This document shows, piece by piece, positions 45,666 to 55,094 of a DNA stretch of 64,000 bases. The notes under the pieces were generated by a model. The model was given only the letters and a program-made list of their open reading frames with translations. It was not told where the DNA came from and made no database searches. The translations under genes and the position numbers were made by a program. The stretch is taken from contig CAVWOV010000035.1 of NCBI GenBank assembly GCA_963756715.1, positions 248,001 through 312,000 of the forward strand. The letters are read 5' to 3'. Positions within the stretch are counted from its first letter, which is position 1, and every line of letters starts with the position of its first letter. This DNA is from VAZQ01 sp963756715 (GTDB lineage: Bacteria; Pseudomonadota; Alphaproteobacteria; Rhizobiales; Xanthobacteraceae).

Positions 45666-46679
45666 ATGCTTTGCACCAAACAAAAGGTTCTCCGCCGCTT
45701 CTGGTACGCGACGGTGCCGACGGACGCGCTCAAGGATGGACCAAAGCCGTTCACCCTGCTGGGGGAGAATATCGTGATGTTCCTCGACGGCGAGGGCAAG
45801 CCGGCGGCGCTCGCCGACCGCTGCTGCCACCGCACCGCGAAGCTGTCCATGGGCTGGTCCAATGCTGGCAACATCACCTGCGGCTATCACGGCTGGACCT
45901 ACGACCGCACCGGCAAGCTGGTGCGGATTCCGCAACTCCCGCCCGACCAGCCGATCCCGGACGCGCGCGTGAAGGCGTACCACTGCGACGAACGCTACGG
46001 CTATGTGTGGGTCGCGCTCGAAGAGCCGCTGTTGCCGATCCCGGATCTGCCGCAGGACCGCGACCCGTCGTACCGGCGCATCCACCAGTTCTATGACCGC
46101 TGGAACACCGCGGCGTTGCGGATGATGGAAAACTCCTTCGACAACGCGCATTTCTCCTTCGTCCACAAGTCCACATTCGGACAACTCGACCAGCCGAAGC
46201 CGGAAAAATACGAGCTGGTCGAAACCGACTATGGGTTTCAGGCCGAAACCATCGTGCCGATCAACAATCCACCCGCCGCCTATCGCGTCAGCGGCACGTC
46301 GGAGCCGACCACCAAGCGCCACATGCGCAATGCCTGGTTCATGCCGTTCTGCCGCACGCTCGACATCGAGTATCCGACCGGGCTGCGGCACATCATTTTT
46401 AACTCGGCGACGCCGATCGACGACGGCAGCATCCAACTTGTGCAGGTGCTGTTCCGCAACGATCGCGAAGAGGACTGCTCGACGCAGGAACTGATCGACT
46501 GGGATGCGGCGATCATCGAGGAAGACCGCGGGATTCTGGAATCGACCGATCCCGATGCCATCGTCGACATCAGCCGCAAGATCGAGATGCACATGCCGTC
46601 CGACCGGCCCGGCATGCTCATGCGCAAGCGGCTGCTCGCAATGTTCGAAGCGCACGGCGAGGCCGAAATTCCCAGGTGA
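45666..46679 (+). CDS. Rieske aromatic ring-hydroxylating oxygenase, alpha subunit
   Basis: The 337-residue protein has a Rieske [2Fe-2S] site C53-C54-H55 and C72-G-Y-H75 (RCCHRT and CGYHGW). The mononuclear iron site is N156-SFDNAH-FSFVH, giving H162 and H167, with a later acidic ligand presumed. It fits the VanA/CAO-type group of O- or N-demethylases and monooxygenases that work with a separate reductase, which is not in the window. It ends the plus-strand operon. ATG at 45666 follows GGAGGGAAAG. Confidence 0.9.
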   Translation: MLCTKQKVLRRFWYATVPTDALKDGPKPFTLLGENIVMFLDGEGKPAALADRCCHRTAKLSMGWSNAGNITCGYHGWTYDRTGKLVRIPQLPPDQPIPDARVKAYHCDERYGYVWVALEEPLLPIPDLPQDRDPSYRRIHQFYDRWNTAALRMMENSFDNAHFSFVHKSTFGQLDQPKPEKYELVETDYGFQAETIVPINNPPAAYRVSGTSEPTTKRHMRNAWFMPFCRTLDIEYPTGLRHIIFNSATPIDDGSIQLVQVLFRNDREEDCSTQELIDWDAAIIEEDRGILESTDPDAIVDISRKIEMHMPSDRPGMLMRKRLLAMFEAHGEAEIPR

Positions 46680-46745
46680 CGTGGTCGCGGTCCGACGGCA
46701 TCGCCTTGGCGCGAGGCCGGCCGGCGTGGCGTTGCCGCCGCGACG

Positions 46746-48263
46746 TCAGATACGCCGGCCGAACAGGACGATGGCGGCGATCGGCATGATCAGGCCGATC
46801 GCCACGCTCGCGATCAGCAGCCCGCCGAGTTCGTCGTAATGTCCGCGTGCCACCACGAAGAATTGATTGAGGTACTTGGTCTGCAACTGGCCGGCGACCA
46901 GCGCCATGTTCATCAGCGACGCCATCAGCGCGAACCAGGTGGCGCGGTGGCCCTTCGGCGCGTAGTACGCGACCAGGGTCAGCAGCGGAATCATGCTGAG
47001 TTGCGCGAACGGCGATGCCGTTGCGGCGTCGATGATGGCGATGGTGCGGGCGCCGAAGCCGAGATGTTGCTCGGTCCAGTGATGCACGCCGTAGTACAGG
47101 CCGATGTTTGGCAGAGACAGGATCGTGCCGGCGACCGCGAGCCAGAACAGGACTTTGGTGACCGAATACTCCGTCAGTTGCTTGCTGAAGAACCACATCG
47201 CCGCGAGCGCGATGATGGCCGCGGTCTGCCGCAAAGTGCCGTAGAAGCCCTCATCGAATTTGAGGATGTCGAGTGTCCACCAGAAATATCCATCCCCGAC
47301 CGCAGGCGTCGCGCGGAACGCGAAGATGATGATGCTGGTAAACAGGATCGCCAACCGGCTCTTGGTGTCGAGTTCCCGCGTCACGACCACCAGCATGGTG
47401 CAGATCACGGACATCGACAGGACGAAGATTACTTCCTGATCGTACGGGATCGAGGACAGGGCAAGGCCAAGGACCGCGGCGCCGAAGGCGATGCCGCCGC
47501 CGAGAATGCGCCAGTCGATCGGCCGCCGCTCGGATGTCTCCGACCGGATCAGCATCACGCCGGTCACCGAGATGCCCGGCACGATCAAGCCCAATAGAAA
47601 AACCGTCTCGCGATCGAGAAAGCCGGCCAGCCATCCGGACAGTCCGGCGACCGCCAGGATGCCAAAGGACAACGCCAGCCGCCCGAGAACCTGGACCATG
47701 CCAAGCTCCGCGCGCACATCCTCTTCGTCTCGCGGATTGCCCGCATCGTCGAAGCGGGACACGACTTCCGTCGACATGGCATCGGCGACAACGTCCTGAA
47801 CGACTGTGCCGATCACGATCAGCAGTGCGCCGAGAAGGTAAAGCCTGCCGTTGGCCGCGAAGGTGAGCCATCCGCCGGCCGCGCCCGCAAGGGTGAGCAG
47901 CCCGCTGGACGTGAGCAGTGCGCCGATCAGGATGTAGGCTTTCCGCTGCGAGCCGAAAATCGGGACCGTGTCGACAAGTTCGCCGAACACCATTTTGATG
48001 GTCCACGGCAGGCTGAGCCAGACACCGATCTCGGCGAGTTGCGCCGGGTTGAGCGTCAGGCTTTCCTTGATCCACATGTCGCGGGAAATATCGATCAGGC
48101 CTAATGCGCCGTAGGCGAAGTAGACCATCAGCAGCGGCAGGTATTTCCAGCGGAAGGCGCGAATAGGCCGAAGCAGATTGACGAGCCAACCGGACTGCTT
48201 GACGGCTTCGCGGGGACGGCCGGGCGAAGTTCCCGGAACCAACTCATCCAAGGACGCATTCAT
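46746..48263 (-). CDS. folate/biopterin transporter (BT1) family MFS protein
   Basis: The 505-residue protein has about twelve membrane helices. BT1-like motifs are LPLLMVYFAYGALGLIDISR, LPWTIKMVFGELVDTVPIFG and VVQDVVADAMSTEVVSR (the QDxxxD motif). It is convergent with the Rieske gene. Bacterial BT1 proteins are thought to move pterins or folates but few are tested. Its position between two heterocycle operons is suggestive only. ATG at 48263. Confidence 0.85.
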   Translation of the reverse strand: MNASLDELVPGTSPGRPREAVKQSGWLVNLLRPIRAFRWKYLPLLMVYFAYGALGLIDISRDMWIKESLTLNPAQLAEIGVWLSLPWTIKMVFGELVDTVPIFGSQRKAYILIGALLTSSGLLTLAGAAGGWLTFAANGRLYLLGALLIVIGTVVQDVVADAMSTEVVSRFDDAGNPRDEEDVRAELGMVQVLGRLALSFGILAVAGLSGWLAGFLDRETVFLLGLIVPGISVTGVMLIRSETSERRPIDWRILGGGIAFGAAVLGLALSSIPYDQEVIFVLSMSVICTMLVVVTRELDTKSRLAILFTSIIIFAFRATPAVGDGYFWWTLDILKFDEGFYGTLRQTAAIIALAAMWFFSKQLTEYSVTKVLFWLAVAGTILSLPNIGLYYGVHHWTEQHLGFGARTIAIIDAATASPFAQLSMIPLLTLVAYYAPKGHRATWFALMASLMNMALVAGQLQTKYLNQFFVVARGHYDELGGLLIASVAIGLIMPIAAIVLFGRRI

Positions 48264-48388
48264 CCGTGGCGTTTGCCCGGCCTTGCGGGCAATTTCAAGC
48301 GGCCGCGGATTCTCGCATCAAGCTGACGCCACGCGCGACGGCCGCCTGAGGGCGGTCCGCGATGTGTCGAGGGCCGGAAGTTGCCCCG

Positions 48389-49168
48389 CTATTGCATGAA
48401 CCAGCCGTGGCTGACGACGATCGATTGACCGGTCAGCGCATTCGAGCCGAAGGAGGCGAGGAACAGCGCCGTCTGGGCGACGTCCTCCACGGTGGTGAAC
48501 TCGCCATCGACGGTCTCTTTCAGCATCACGTTCTTGATCACTTCCTCCTCGGTGATGCCGAGTTCCTTGGCCTGCTCGGGGATCTGCTTCTCGACCAGCG
48601 GCGTGCGGACGAAGCCGGGGCAGATCACGTTGGCGCGCACGCCGAATTCGGCGCCCTCCTTGGCGACGACCTTGGCGAGGCCGATCAGGCCGTGCTTGGC
48701 GGTGACGTAGGGTGCCTTCAGCTTCGAAGCCTCCTTCGAGTGAACGGAGCCCATGTAGATCACGCTGCCGCTCTTCTGCTTGTACATCTGGCGCAGCGCC
48801 GCCCGGGTGGTGAGGAAGGCACCGTCGAGATGGATCGCCAGCAGCAGCTTCCACTTGGCGAACTCGAAGTCGACGATCGGCGCAACGATCTGGATGCCGG
48901 CGTTGCTCACAAGCACGTCAAGCGAGCCGAACGTCTCGATCACCTTCGCGGTGCCGGCATCGACCTGCTGCTCGTTGGTGACGTCCATGGCGACGCCGAT
49001 CGCGCGCTTGCCGCTCGGATCGAGTTCCAGCGCCGTGGCGTCGGCGGCCTTCTGGTTGATGTCCGCGATGGCAATCTTGGCGCCCTCGCGGGCAAAGACG
49101 ATTGCAATTTCCTTGCCGATTCCGCTCGCCGCGCCGGTGATGATCGCGACCTTATCCTTCAAACGCAT
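48389..49168 (-). CDS. bdhA: 3-hydroxybutyrate dehydrogenase (SDR)
   Basis: The 259-residue short-chain dehydrogenase has cofactor loop TGAASGIGKEIA, catalytic serine region IYMGSVHSKEASKLKAPYVT with YxxxK (YVTAK), and the substrate-binding VICPGFVRTPLVEKQIPEQA typical of 3-hydroxybutyrate dehydrogenases. It interconverts 3-hydroxybutyrate and acetoacetate. Directly upstream on the same strand is acetoacetate decarboxylase, so the pair handles ketone bodies from polyhydroxybutyrate. Confidence 0.9.
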   Translation of the reverse strand: MRLKDKVAIITGAASGIGKEIAIVFAREGAKIAIADINQKAADATALELDPSGKRAIGVAMDVTNEQQVDAGTAKVIETFGSLDVLVSNAGIQIVAPIVDFEFAKWKLLLAIHLDGAFLTTRAALRQMYKQKSGSVIYMGSVHSKEASKLKAPYVTAKHGLIGLAKVVAKEGAEFGVRANVICPGFVRTPLVEKQIPEQAKELGITEEEVIKNVMLKETVDGEFTTVEDVAQTALFLASFGSNALTGQSIVVSHGWFMQ

Positions 49169-49203
49169 GGCAGCCTCCGTTTCGAAATGAGCGCGCCCCG
49201 CTC

Positions 49204-49941
49204 TTAAGCCAGATAATCGTGAACAACCTTGCCAAGACCAAGCGTGAGATCGGCGACGATGTGCGTGCCCGAGACGATCTCAAGCACCGGCAGTTCCGCC
49301 AGTGGCGCGAGCGCGTGGGACGTGAGCGAGAGTGCCGCCGGTCCGGTCCATGCGCCTTTCAGGTCGACATCAAGCAGGCTGTATTCCACCAGTTCGCAGA
49401 TGCGCGCGGTGCCGTCGACGTGCGGCATGATCTTGAGCAGGAAATTGGGCGTCGCCAGCGATGCCTTGATGGCGGCGAGATCGGCTTCCTTGTGCTTGTA
49501 TCCCATGGTGCCGGTGGCGATGCGCACCGGGCCGTAGTCGAGCGTGCCGATCAGCGTGTCGATCTCCGCCCGCAGCGTCGGCTTGGCCAGCTTCTTGGGA
49601 AAGCCCCAAAGCTCCCGGCCGCCCGCGATGGGGGGATGATCGTCGAGGAACATGCAGTGGCTGTAGCCGCCCTTGCGGCCGTTGAGCGAGACCGGAATGA
49701 CCTGGCCGCTCTCGGTATAGTCGCCGAAGCCGGTCGAATCCGGCATGCGGATAAACTCGAATTTCACCAGCGGCTCGTCGACCTGGAGCGGTTCCGGCAC
49801 GAGTTCGCGCAGCTTGGCCGGGTCGGTCCGATAGGTGATGACCAGAAATTCCCGGTTGTAGAAGCGATAGGGACCGATCGGATAGGCCGGGCTTGTCAGC
49901 GGCATGGCGAATGCGCGGCGCTTGACCTCATCTTGGTTCAT
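49204..49941 (-). CDS. adc: acetoacetate decarboxylase
   Basis: The 245-residue protein converts acetoacetate to acetone and CO2 through a Schiff-base lysine, visible in GRELWGFPKKLAKP. Other landmarks are REFLVITYRTDPAKLRELVP at the N-terminus and HDYLA at the end. ATG at 49941 follows GGAGAGACTC. It lies 38 bases after the patatin gene and 35 before bdhA, a conserved trio in Bradyrhizobium relatives. Confidence 0.92.
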   Translation of the reverse strand: MNQDEVKRRAFAMPLTSPAYPIGPYRFYNREFLVITYRTDPAKLRELVPEPLQVDEPLVKFEFIRMPDSTGFGDYTESGQVIPVSLNGRKGGYSHCMFLDDHPPIAGGRELWGFPKKLAKPTLRAEIDTLIGTLDYGPVRIATGTMGYKHKEADLAAIKASLATPNFLLKIMPHVDGTARICELVEYSLLDVDLKGAWTGPAALSLTSHALAPLAELPVLEIVSGTHIVADLTLGLGKVVHDYLA

Positions 49942-49979
49942 CTTGAGTCTCTCCTGGTGATGAGTGCGGACGGTCCGCG

Positions 49980-51206
49980 CTATTCGCCTTCGTGTTCACG
50001 TTCATCCCTGCAGACATCGAATGTACGTACACCTTCCATCCGGTCGGGAAGCTGCATCACGTCAGGATGTTTCAGACTGCGGATGGCGTGATCGTAGCCG
50101 CACTTCCAATGCTCTTCCATGGTCCGGCGGGAAAACTCGAAATCCTTGGCGACGCCTTCGTAGACCTGCGCGCGGTAGATCAGGTGAACGATGTTGCAAA
50201 CCTTCTCATCGGTTTCCTGTGCCAGAAGTTGCACGTCCGGGTCGTCTTTGAATGCTTCCGGTAGCCGCTTGATCACGTTGGCGAGCGCGATGCGCAATTT
50301 CTGCATCTTCTTGTATTGGTCGGTCGCCGCGCGGGTGCGGCTCGAATAGACGATTTCCTTTTGACGAACCTCGGCTGTGGCCATGTCGCGAGGCAACTCA
50401 CCCCGCGCGCTCCAAAGGTCGACCTGAAACGCCACCGTGTCCAGCCGGGGTCGGCTGTCGAGCACCCATTGCAGCGGCGTGTTGGAGACCAGCCCGCCGT
50501 CCCAGTAATACTCGCCCTCGATCTCGGTCGCCGGAAAGCCAGGGGGGAGTGAAGCGCTCGCCATGATATGTGCCGGTGTGATGCGATCGGTCTCGGTATC
50601 GAAATAGGCGAAGTTTCCGGTCCGGATGTTCACTGCGCCGACGCTGAAGCGCATCAGGCGGGCGTTAATGCGGTCAAAATCCACCAGCCGTGCGAGCGTC
50701 TCGCGCAACGGAGAGTTGTCATAGTAGCTGACCGTTTCGGTGGCCGACGGTCCCCAAAGCGCGGCCGGCGGCATGCGAGGGGTGAAGAAGCTGGGAGCGC
50801 CGAAGAACAGAGTGTTCATCGCCCGCGCCTGGTTGACGAACCGGCGTGTGTTGTCGTCCGGGATTTCAATTACCTTGAAATAAGGGACCCCCAGCGGCGA
50901 ATTGCTGACGGTTTCCCAGAATTCCCGCAACCGCTCGACGCGTCTTTCGGGCGGATTGCCCGCAATGAGCGCCGCGTTGACCGCTCCGATTGAGATGCCC
51001 GCGACCCAGTCGGGATGGAGGTCGGCGGCCGCGAGTGCCTGATAGACCCCTGCTTGATATGACCCGAGCGCGCCGCCCCCTTGTAACAGCAGGGCGATCC
51101 GCTCGAACGGCGTACGCTTTGTGCTGGGCGAGGAGTTGGATTTGTCCATGGCGGCATCGAGCACGGCAGAAGGCTCCTGGTCTGCTTTCGATGACTGATA
51201 TTGCAT
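49980..51206 (-). CDS. patatin-like phospholipase with DUF3734 tail
   Basis: The 408-residue protein has the patatin catalytic dyad: oxyanion loop LLQGGGALGSYQAGV, nucleophile GISIGAVNAAL and aspartate in YYWDGGLVSNTP. The C-terminal DUF3734 region (about 270-390) includes YRAQVYEGVAKDFEFSRRTM and WKCGYDHAIRSL. Such proteins are linked to polyhydroxybutyrate granules and sit with bdhA and adc. ATG at 51206 is preferred over an upstream non-ATG start. It probably heads the three-gene transcript. Confidence 0.9.
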   Translation of the reverse strand: MQYQSSKADQEPSAVLDAAMDKSNSSPSTKRTPFERIALLLQGGGALGSYQAGVYQALAAADLHPDWVAGISIGAVNAALIAGNPPERRVERLREFWETVSNSPLGVPYFKVIEIPDDNTRRFVNQARAMNTLFFGAPSFFTPRMPPAALWGPSATETVSYYDNSPLRETLARLVDFDRINARLMRFSVGAVNIRTGNFAYFDTETDRITPAHIMASASLPPGFPATEIEGEYYWDGGLVSNTPLQWVLDSRPRLDTVAFQVDLWSARGELPRDMATAEVRQKEIVYSSRTRAATDQYKKMQKLRIALANVIKRLPEAFKDDPDVQLLAQETDEKVCNIVHLIYRAQVYEGVAKDFEFSRRTMEEHWKCGYDHAIRSLKHPDVMQLPDRMEGVRTFDVCRDEREHEGE

Positions 51207-51385
51207 CGCAGCACAATCCACCGATTGCCGGACCAAATCAAATGCGCCGATTGAACCGCAACCGGAAAGCGCCGCCCCGAGGAGGGGGCGGGATTGATCT
51301 CGCCGTTGCGCATTCTGAACACGTGCGTGCGAAATTCCCCGTAAGGCGGGACCGATAATTGTCTGTAAGCTATTGGTCTAGCATA

Positions 51386-52495
51386 TCAATCAGATGACGG
51401 CCGGGTGTCGCGACGGACAATAAGGGCGACCGGCCCGCCGCCGTCCGGACCTTGGTGCTCGGCGCCCCCCGACACGTAGATTTCACCGTGGCCCACAAGC
51501 CCAGCGAGTGCGCCGCACACGAAAGCGCGGGCATGACGCGTGCCGGCGATGTCCGAATCGTCCAGCATCGTGTGGCGGTAGTCCCGCAACCGTCCGTCGT
51601 GACTGGCCTCTGCCTTGGCAAGCATCGCGACGAGACGTTGACGCTCGGACCGTGGCAGTTGCCCCGAAGTCGCGAGCCCGAGCCGTCCGAGCGCGGCCCG
51701 CACCGGATCGACATCGATGGCGTCCGACATCACCGCGTGATCGACCGCGAGCGGTCCCGACCAGTTGGGCGACATGCCGAGCACCACGATCTCGTGGCCC
51801 AGAAGCTCGACGCCCGCCGAACTGCTGGTGCGGCCGGACCACAGCTCCCAGCGCGTCCCGATATCGGCATCTTGCAACGTCGCGCGGTCGACCTCGCCGA
51901 GTGCGACCGCGGCGCCGAGCGTGCTGGCCGCCCGCGACAGGCCCATGGACTTGAGCGTGTCGGTCGTCGCCGTTGTCGCGCCCCGGTGCAACGCTTCGCC
52001 CACGCGCTGGGCGGTCAGCAGCGGACATTTGATCTGGACGAAATGGACGTCGGCGATGTCGACAATCCCGGCATCCTGCATGGCGGTGAGGACGGCGGCT
52101 GACACCTGGTCAACCTGCGGCAGGCGGCCGAGATGCTCGAACGGAAGGGCTGGCGTATGCGCACGGCCGATGGCCAGTGCGGGACGCTGGCCTCCGTCTC
52201 CTTCCGCCCGTTCGAACACGACCCAATGCGGGGCCATGCCGCCCTCGGTGCCGCCTGACATCACGAAACAGATGCGGGCGACATCCTCCCGCGGCAGGAA
52301 GCGCCCAAACAGCAGTTGCAACATCAGCGTGGCGTAGCCGCGGCTGAAATCGTTCACCAGGCCGTTGCCCTCGGTCTTGGCCAGTACCGCGATGACCCCT
52401 TTGGGATCGATCCGGCCATCGGCGATCGCGCCCTCGATGCCGGTCATGTCGTCGGGGGCGTTGGCGGAAATACGATGGACCTTGGCGATGGGCAT
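51386..52495 (-). CDS. cyanuric acid hydrolase / barbiturase family ring-opening amidohydrolase
   Basis: The 369-residue protein hydrolyses a cyclic imide ring. The family has three repeated domains with Lys-Ser pairs, and all three are present: K40/S80 (VLAKTEG, VMSGGTEGGM), K156 with the SSS at 224-226 (VQIKCPL, GRTSSSAGVE), and K294/S342 (LAKAEAS, YVSGGAEHQGP). Length fits AtzD/TrzD. Cyanuric acid (giving carboxybiuret) and barbituric acid (giving ureidomalonate) are the known substrates; sequence alone does not decide here. It ends an operon with ABC transport and amidohydrolase genes, 24 bases after the preceding stop. Confidence 0.9.
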   Translation of the reverse strand: MPIAKVHRISANAPDDMTGIEGAIADGRIDPKGVIAVLAKTEGNGLVNDFSRGYATLMLQLLFGRFLPREDVARICFVMSGGTEGGMAPHWVVFERAEGDGGQRPALAIGRAHTPALPFEHLGRLPQVDQVSAAVLTAMQDAGIVDIADVHFVQIKCPLLTAQRVGEALHRGATTATTDTLKSMGLSRAASTLGAAVALGEVDRATLQDADIGTRWELWSGRTSSSAGVELLGHEIVVLGMSPNWSGPLAVDHAVMSDAIDVDPVRAALGRLGLATSGQLPRSERQRLVAMLAKAEASHDGRLRDYRHTMLDDSDIAGTRHARAFVCGALAGLVGHGEIYVSGGAEHQGPDGGGPVALIVRRDTRPSSD

Positions 52496-52519
52496 GGCTT
52501 CCCGGTGCGGTGATGTCGC

Positions 52520-53969
52520 TCAGCAGCAAGGGGGCTCGGCTTCGAAGTGCGGGACGAGTACGCGCTCCAAGTCGCGAAGCGCGGCCGCGAGCGGCGCATT
52601 TCCGTCGATACCGGCGCGCAGCCGCGCCAGAAGCTCGGCGCGCACTGCCGGAAGGTCGATGCCGAGCACTTCGCCGTCACGCACCACGGTGCGCCCCGCG
52701 ACGATCATCTCGCGGATGTGGCGCGACGTGGCGCGTGCGAAAAGGAGATCACGCGGATCGAGATCGGAGCTCAAGCGCTCGTCGTCGAGTGCGTTCCAGT
52801 CAAGCAGCAGAACATCCGCCGGCTCGCCGGCCGCGAGCACGCCACCGTCGTCCCGGTTTGTGACCGAGCGGCGCCCGTTGCGCAGCATCATAGTCAGCAT
52901 CGCGGCGCGGCTGACGTCGATCTTGAAGCCGGAGCCGCGGTGCAGCAGATGCGCGAGCCGAAGCTCGCGGAGCGCAGTCGTCGTCTTCGTCGAGCGTTGC
53001 GCCGTCGAGGCCGAGCGCGACCCGGCACCCGCGCCGGACCATCTCGGCAACCGGTGCAATGCCGGAATGAAGATGCAGATTCGAACTGGTGTTAGCGGAG
53101 ATCGTTGCGCCGCGCTCGGCGATCAGGTCGAGCTCGTCGGGCCGGGTCCAGGTGCAATGCGCCAGCGTGAGGCGCGGGGTGAGCAGCCCGATTTCGTCGA
53201 GATAGCGGACGATGCCGTGCGGATAGGCTTCGTCCGCCCACTGGCGTTGGTACCGCGTCTCCAGCAGATGCATGTGGACACGCCGTCCGGTACGGGCCGA
53301 CGCTTCGGCAATGCCCGCAAGCAGCTCGGGCGTGCACCACTGCACGCCCTGCGGACCGTATTGCACGTCAAAGGTCGTGCTTCCGGCTGCCGCCGCAACG
53401 GCATCGACCAGCGCGATCTGATCGGCCGGCGACATGGGTGTCCGGATGAAACGTTGCCGGATTTCATCGCGGGCCTCCGGCGGCAGGGCGGCAAGGATCG
53501 GCTCGGACGGCCCGTAGACCAGCGGATTGCGGTCGCGCATCGCGACCGCAAAGCCGACGCGAACGCCGACATCGCGTGCGGCACGCGCCACCTCGGCAAC
53601 TTCGGTCGGCAGGTCGGTCAGGCCCTGCACGCGGGTGTAGTGCACCATCACCACGCCGGCGCCGCCGCGCGCGCTGCGCGCCAGCGACACGGCGCTCGCG
53701 AGGTAGGGATCGACCGCCGGCACGAGCGCGAGATAATGCAGCCAGATTTCGAGTGGCTTGCCGGCGGCGCCGAGCGAACTTGACCGCACCGCGCGGGCAT
53801 GATCGTGGGCGTTGGCGAGCGCCGGCAGCGCCAGCACCGGATCGGCGCCGGCGCCGGCCGGCGTCGGGCCGACCGACGCGATGTTGCCGCCGTCGATGCG
53901 GATGGTCTGCGCTCTGGCGACCGGTGCGTCGGCGGCCGTCAGAACGTGTGCGCAGTTCAACTCCCGCAT
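52520..53969 (-). CDS. amidohydrolase, cytosine deaminase/atrazine hydrolase-like (one-base frame break)
   Basis: Metal-dependent hydrolase with unusual first metal motif ANAHDHARAV in place of HxH, then HMHLLETRYQ, LAHCTWTRPDELDLIAERGA, and the active-site aspartate in GLDGATLDEDDD. After a break near 52980 the C-terminus continues LRELRLAHLLHRGSGF and ends with a beta-sandwich segment ADVLLLDWNALDDERLSSD. Corrected length 482. Between a binding-protein gene and the AtzD-like gene, it probably deaminates or opens the ring before the final hydrolysis. Confidence 0.85.
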
Positions 53970-53995
53970 CCTCGGCGCTTTCCCGGGGCCGATTG

Positions 53996-55030
53996 TCAGT
54001 TTGCGGCTTTGCCGAGCATCCGCTCGGATTTCGGCGGCAGAAATGCGCGGCTGAAGACGGCCGCAGCCGCCGGCTTGCGCGGCAATTCGAACGACGCCGC
54101 AATGACGTCGATCGAGTTGGTCATGCGCGCATCCTTGGTGTCGCCGACGCCAAGCTCGGCCGCCTCGGGTGTGGCGATCAAGGTCTTGGTGACATAGACG
54201 AGCCGCTGCTTCTCGATGTCCTTCTTGATCAGCGCTTCCTTTTTCGCCAGCAGGTCGATTGCGGCATCCGGATTGGCGATTACTTCGTGCATCGCCTTGT
54301 TGATCGCGCGCACGAGCCCCTTGACGGCCTCCGGCTTCTCCTTGGCGAGCTTCTGCGAAACCATCACGCCGTTGGAATAAAGATCGAGGCCGGAATCGGC
54401 GTAGTAGATCCAGCGGAAATCCTTCTCCGGATCGAGCTTCAGCGCGACGAGATTCATGTAGCTGGTGGCGGTGAAGATCGCGATCACGTCGACCTGGCCT
54501 TGCAGCAGCATCTGCTCCTGCAGATTGGGCGCGATGTTGAGGACGTTGATCGCCGCGTAGTCGATGCCGTTCTTCTTGGCGAGCAGCGGCAGGAGCTTGA
54601 ACGATGCGCCGCCCGGCGGCGTGCCGAGCTTCTTGCCGGCGAGGTCCTTGAAGGACTTGATCGGGCTCGCGACCTTGGTAAGCAGCGCGAACGGCGCGCG
54701 GCTATAGATCATGTAGACCATGACGGGAGCATCAGCCGGCCTGACCGCGGCGTTCTGGATGATGGCGTTCATGTCGCCGAAGCCCGCATCATAGGCGCCC
54801 GACATGATGCGGGTCACGGTCGCGGCCGAACCTTCGCCCTGGTCGATGCTGACATCGAGCTTCTCGGCGGCGAAATAACCTTTCTCCTGTGCCCAATAGT
54901 ACCAGGCGTGGATGCCCTGCAGCTTCCAGTCCAAGGTAAAGCGAATTTTTGTCACCTCCTGCGCCGAGGCGCCGGACGCGAACATGAACAGACCGGCGGC
55001 GACTGCCGCGAGGCCGCGTATCAGTGACAT
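53996..55030 (-). CDS. NMT1-like ABC transporter substrate-binding protein (copy A)
   Basis: The 344-residue protein has a signal peptide ending GASAQ. The binding domain shows IRFTLDWKLQGIHAWYYWAQ, VSIDQGEGSAATVTRIMSGA, GFGDMNAIIQNAA and DLYSNGVMVSQKLAKEKPEA. It is paralogous to the protein at 59362-60402. It follows the permease gene by 64 bases. RBS AGGAG precedes ATG 55030. Ligand probably a small heterocycle. Confidence 0.9.
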   Translation of the reverse strand: MSLIRGLAAVAAGLFMFASGASAQEVTKIRFTLDWKLQGIHAWYYWAQEKGYFAAEKLDVSIDQGEGSAATVTRIMSGAYDAGFGDMNAIIQNAAVRPADAPVMVYMIYSRAPFALLTKVASPIKSFKDLAGKKLGTPPGGASFKLLPLLAKKNGIDYAAINVLNIAPNLQEQMLLQGQVDVIAIFTATSYMNLVALKLDPEKDFRWIYYADSGLDLYSNGVMVSQKLAKEKPEAVKGLVRAINKAMHEVIANPDAAIDLLAKKEALIKKDIEKQRLVYVTKTLIATPEAAELGVGDTKDARMTNSIDVIAASFELPRKPAAAAVFSRAFLPPKSERMLGKAAN

Positions 55031-55094
55031 GAGAACTCCTGTTTAAACTCGTGCGACACCCGGTCTTCCACGTAAATCCAACGTTCCGCTTCAC

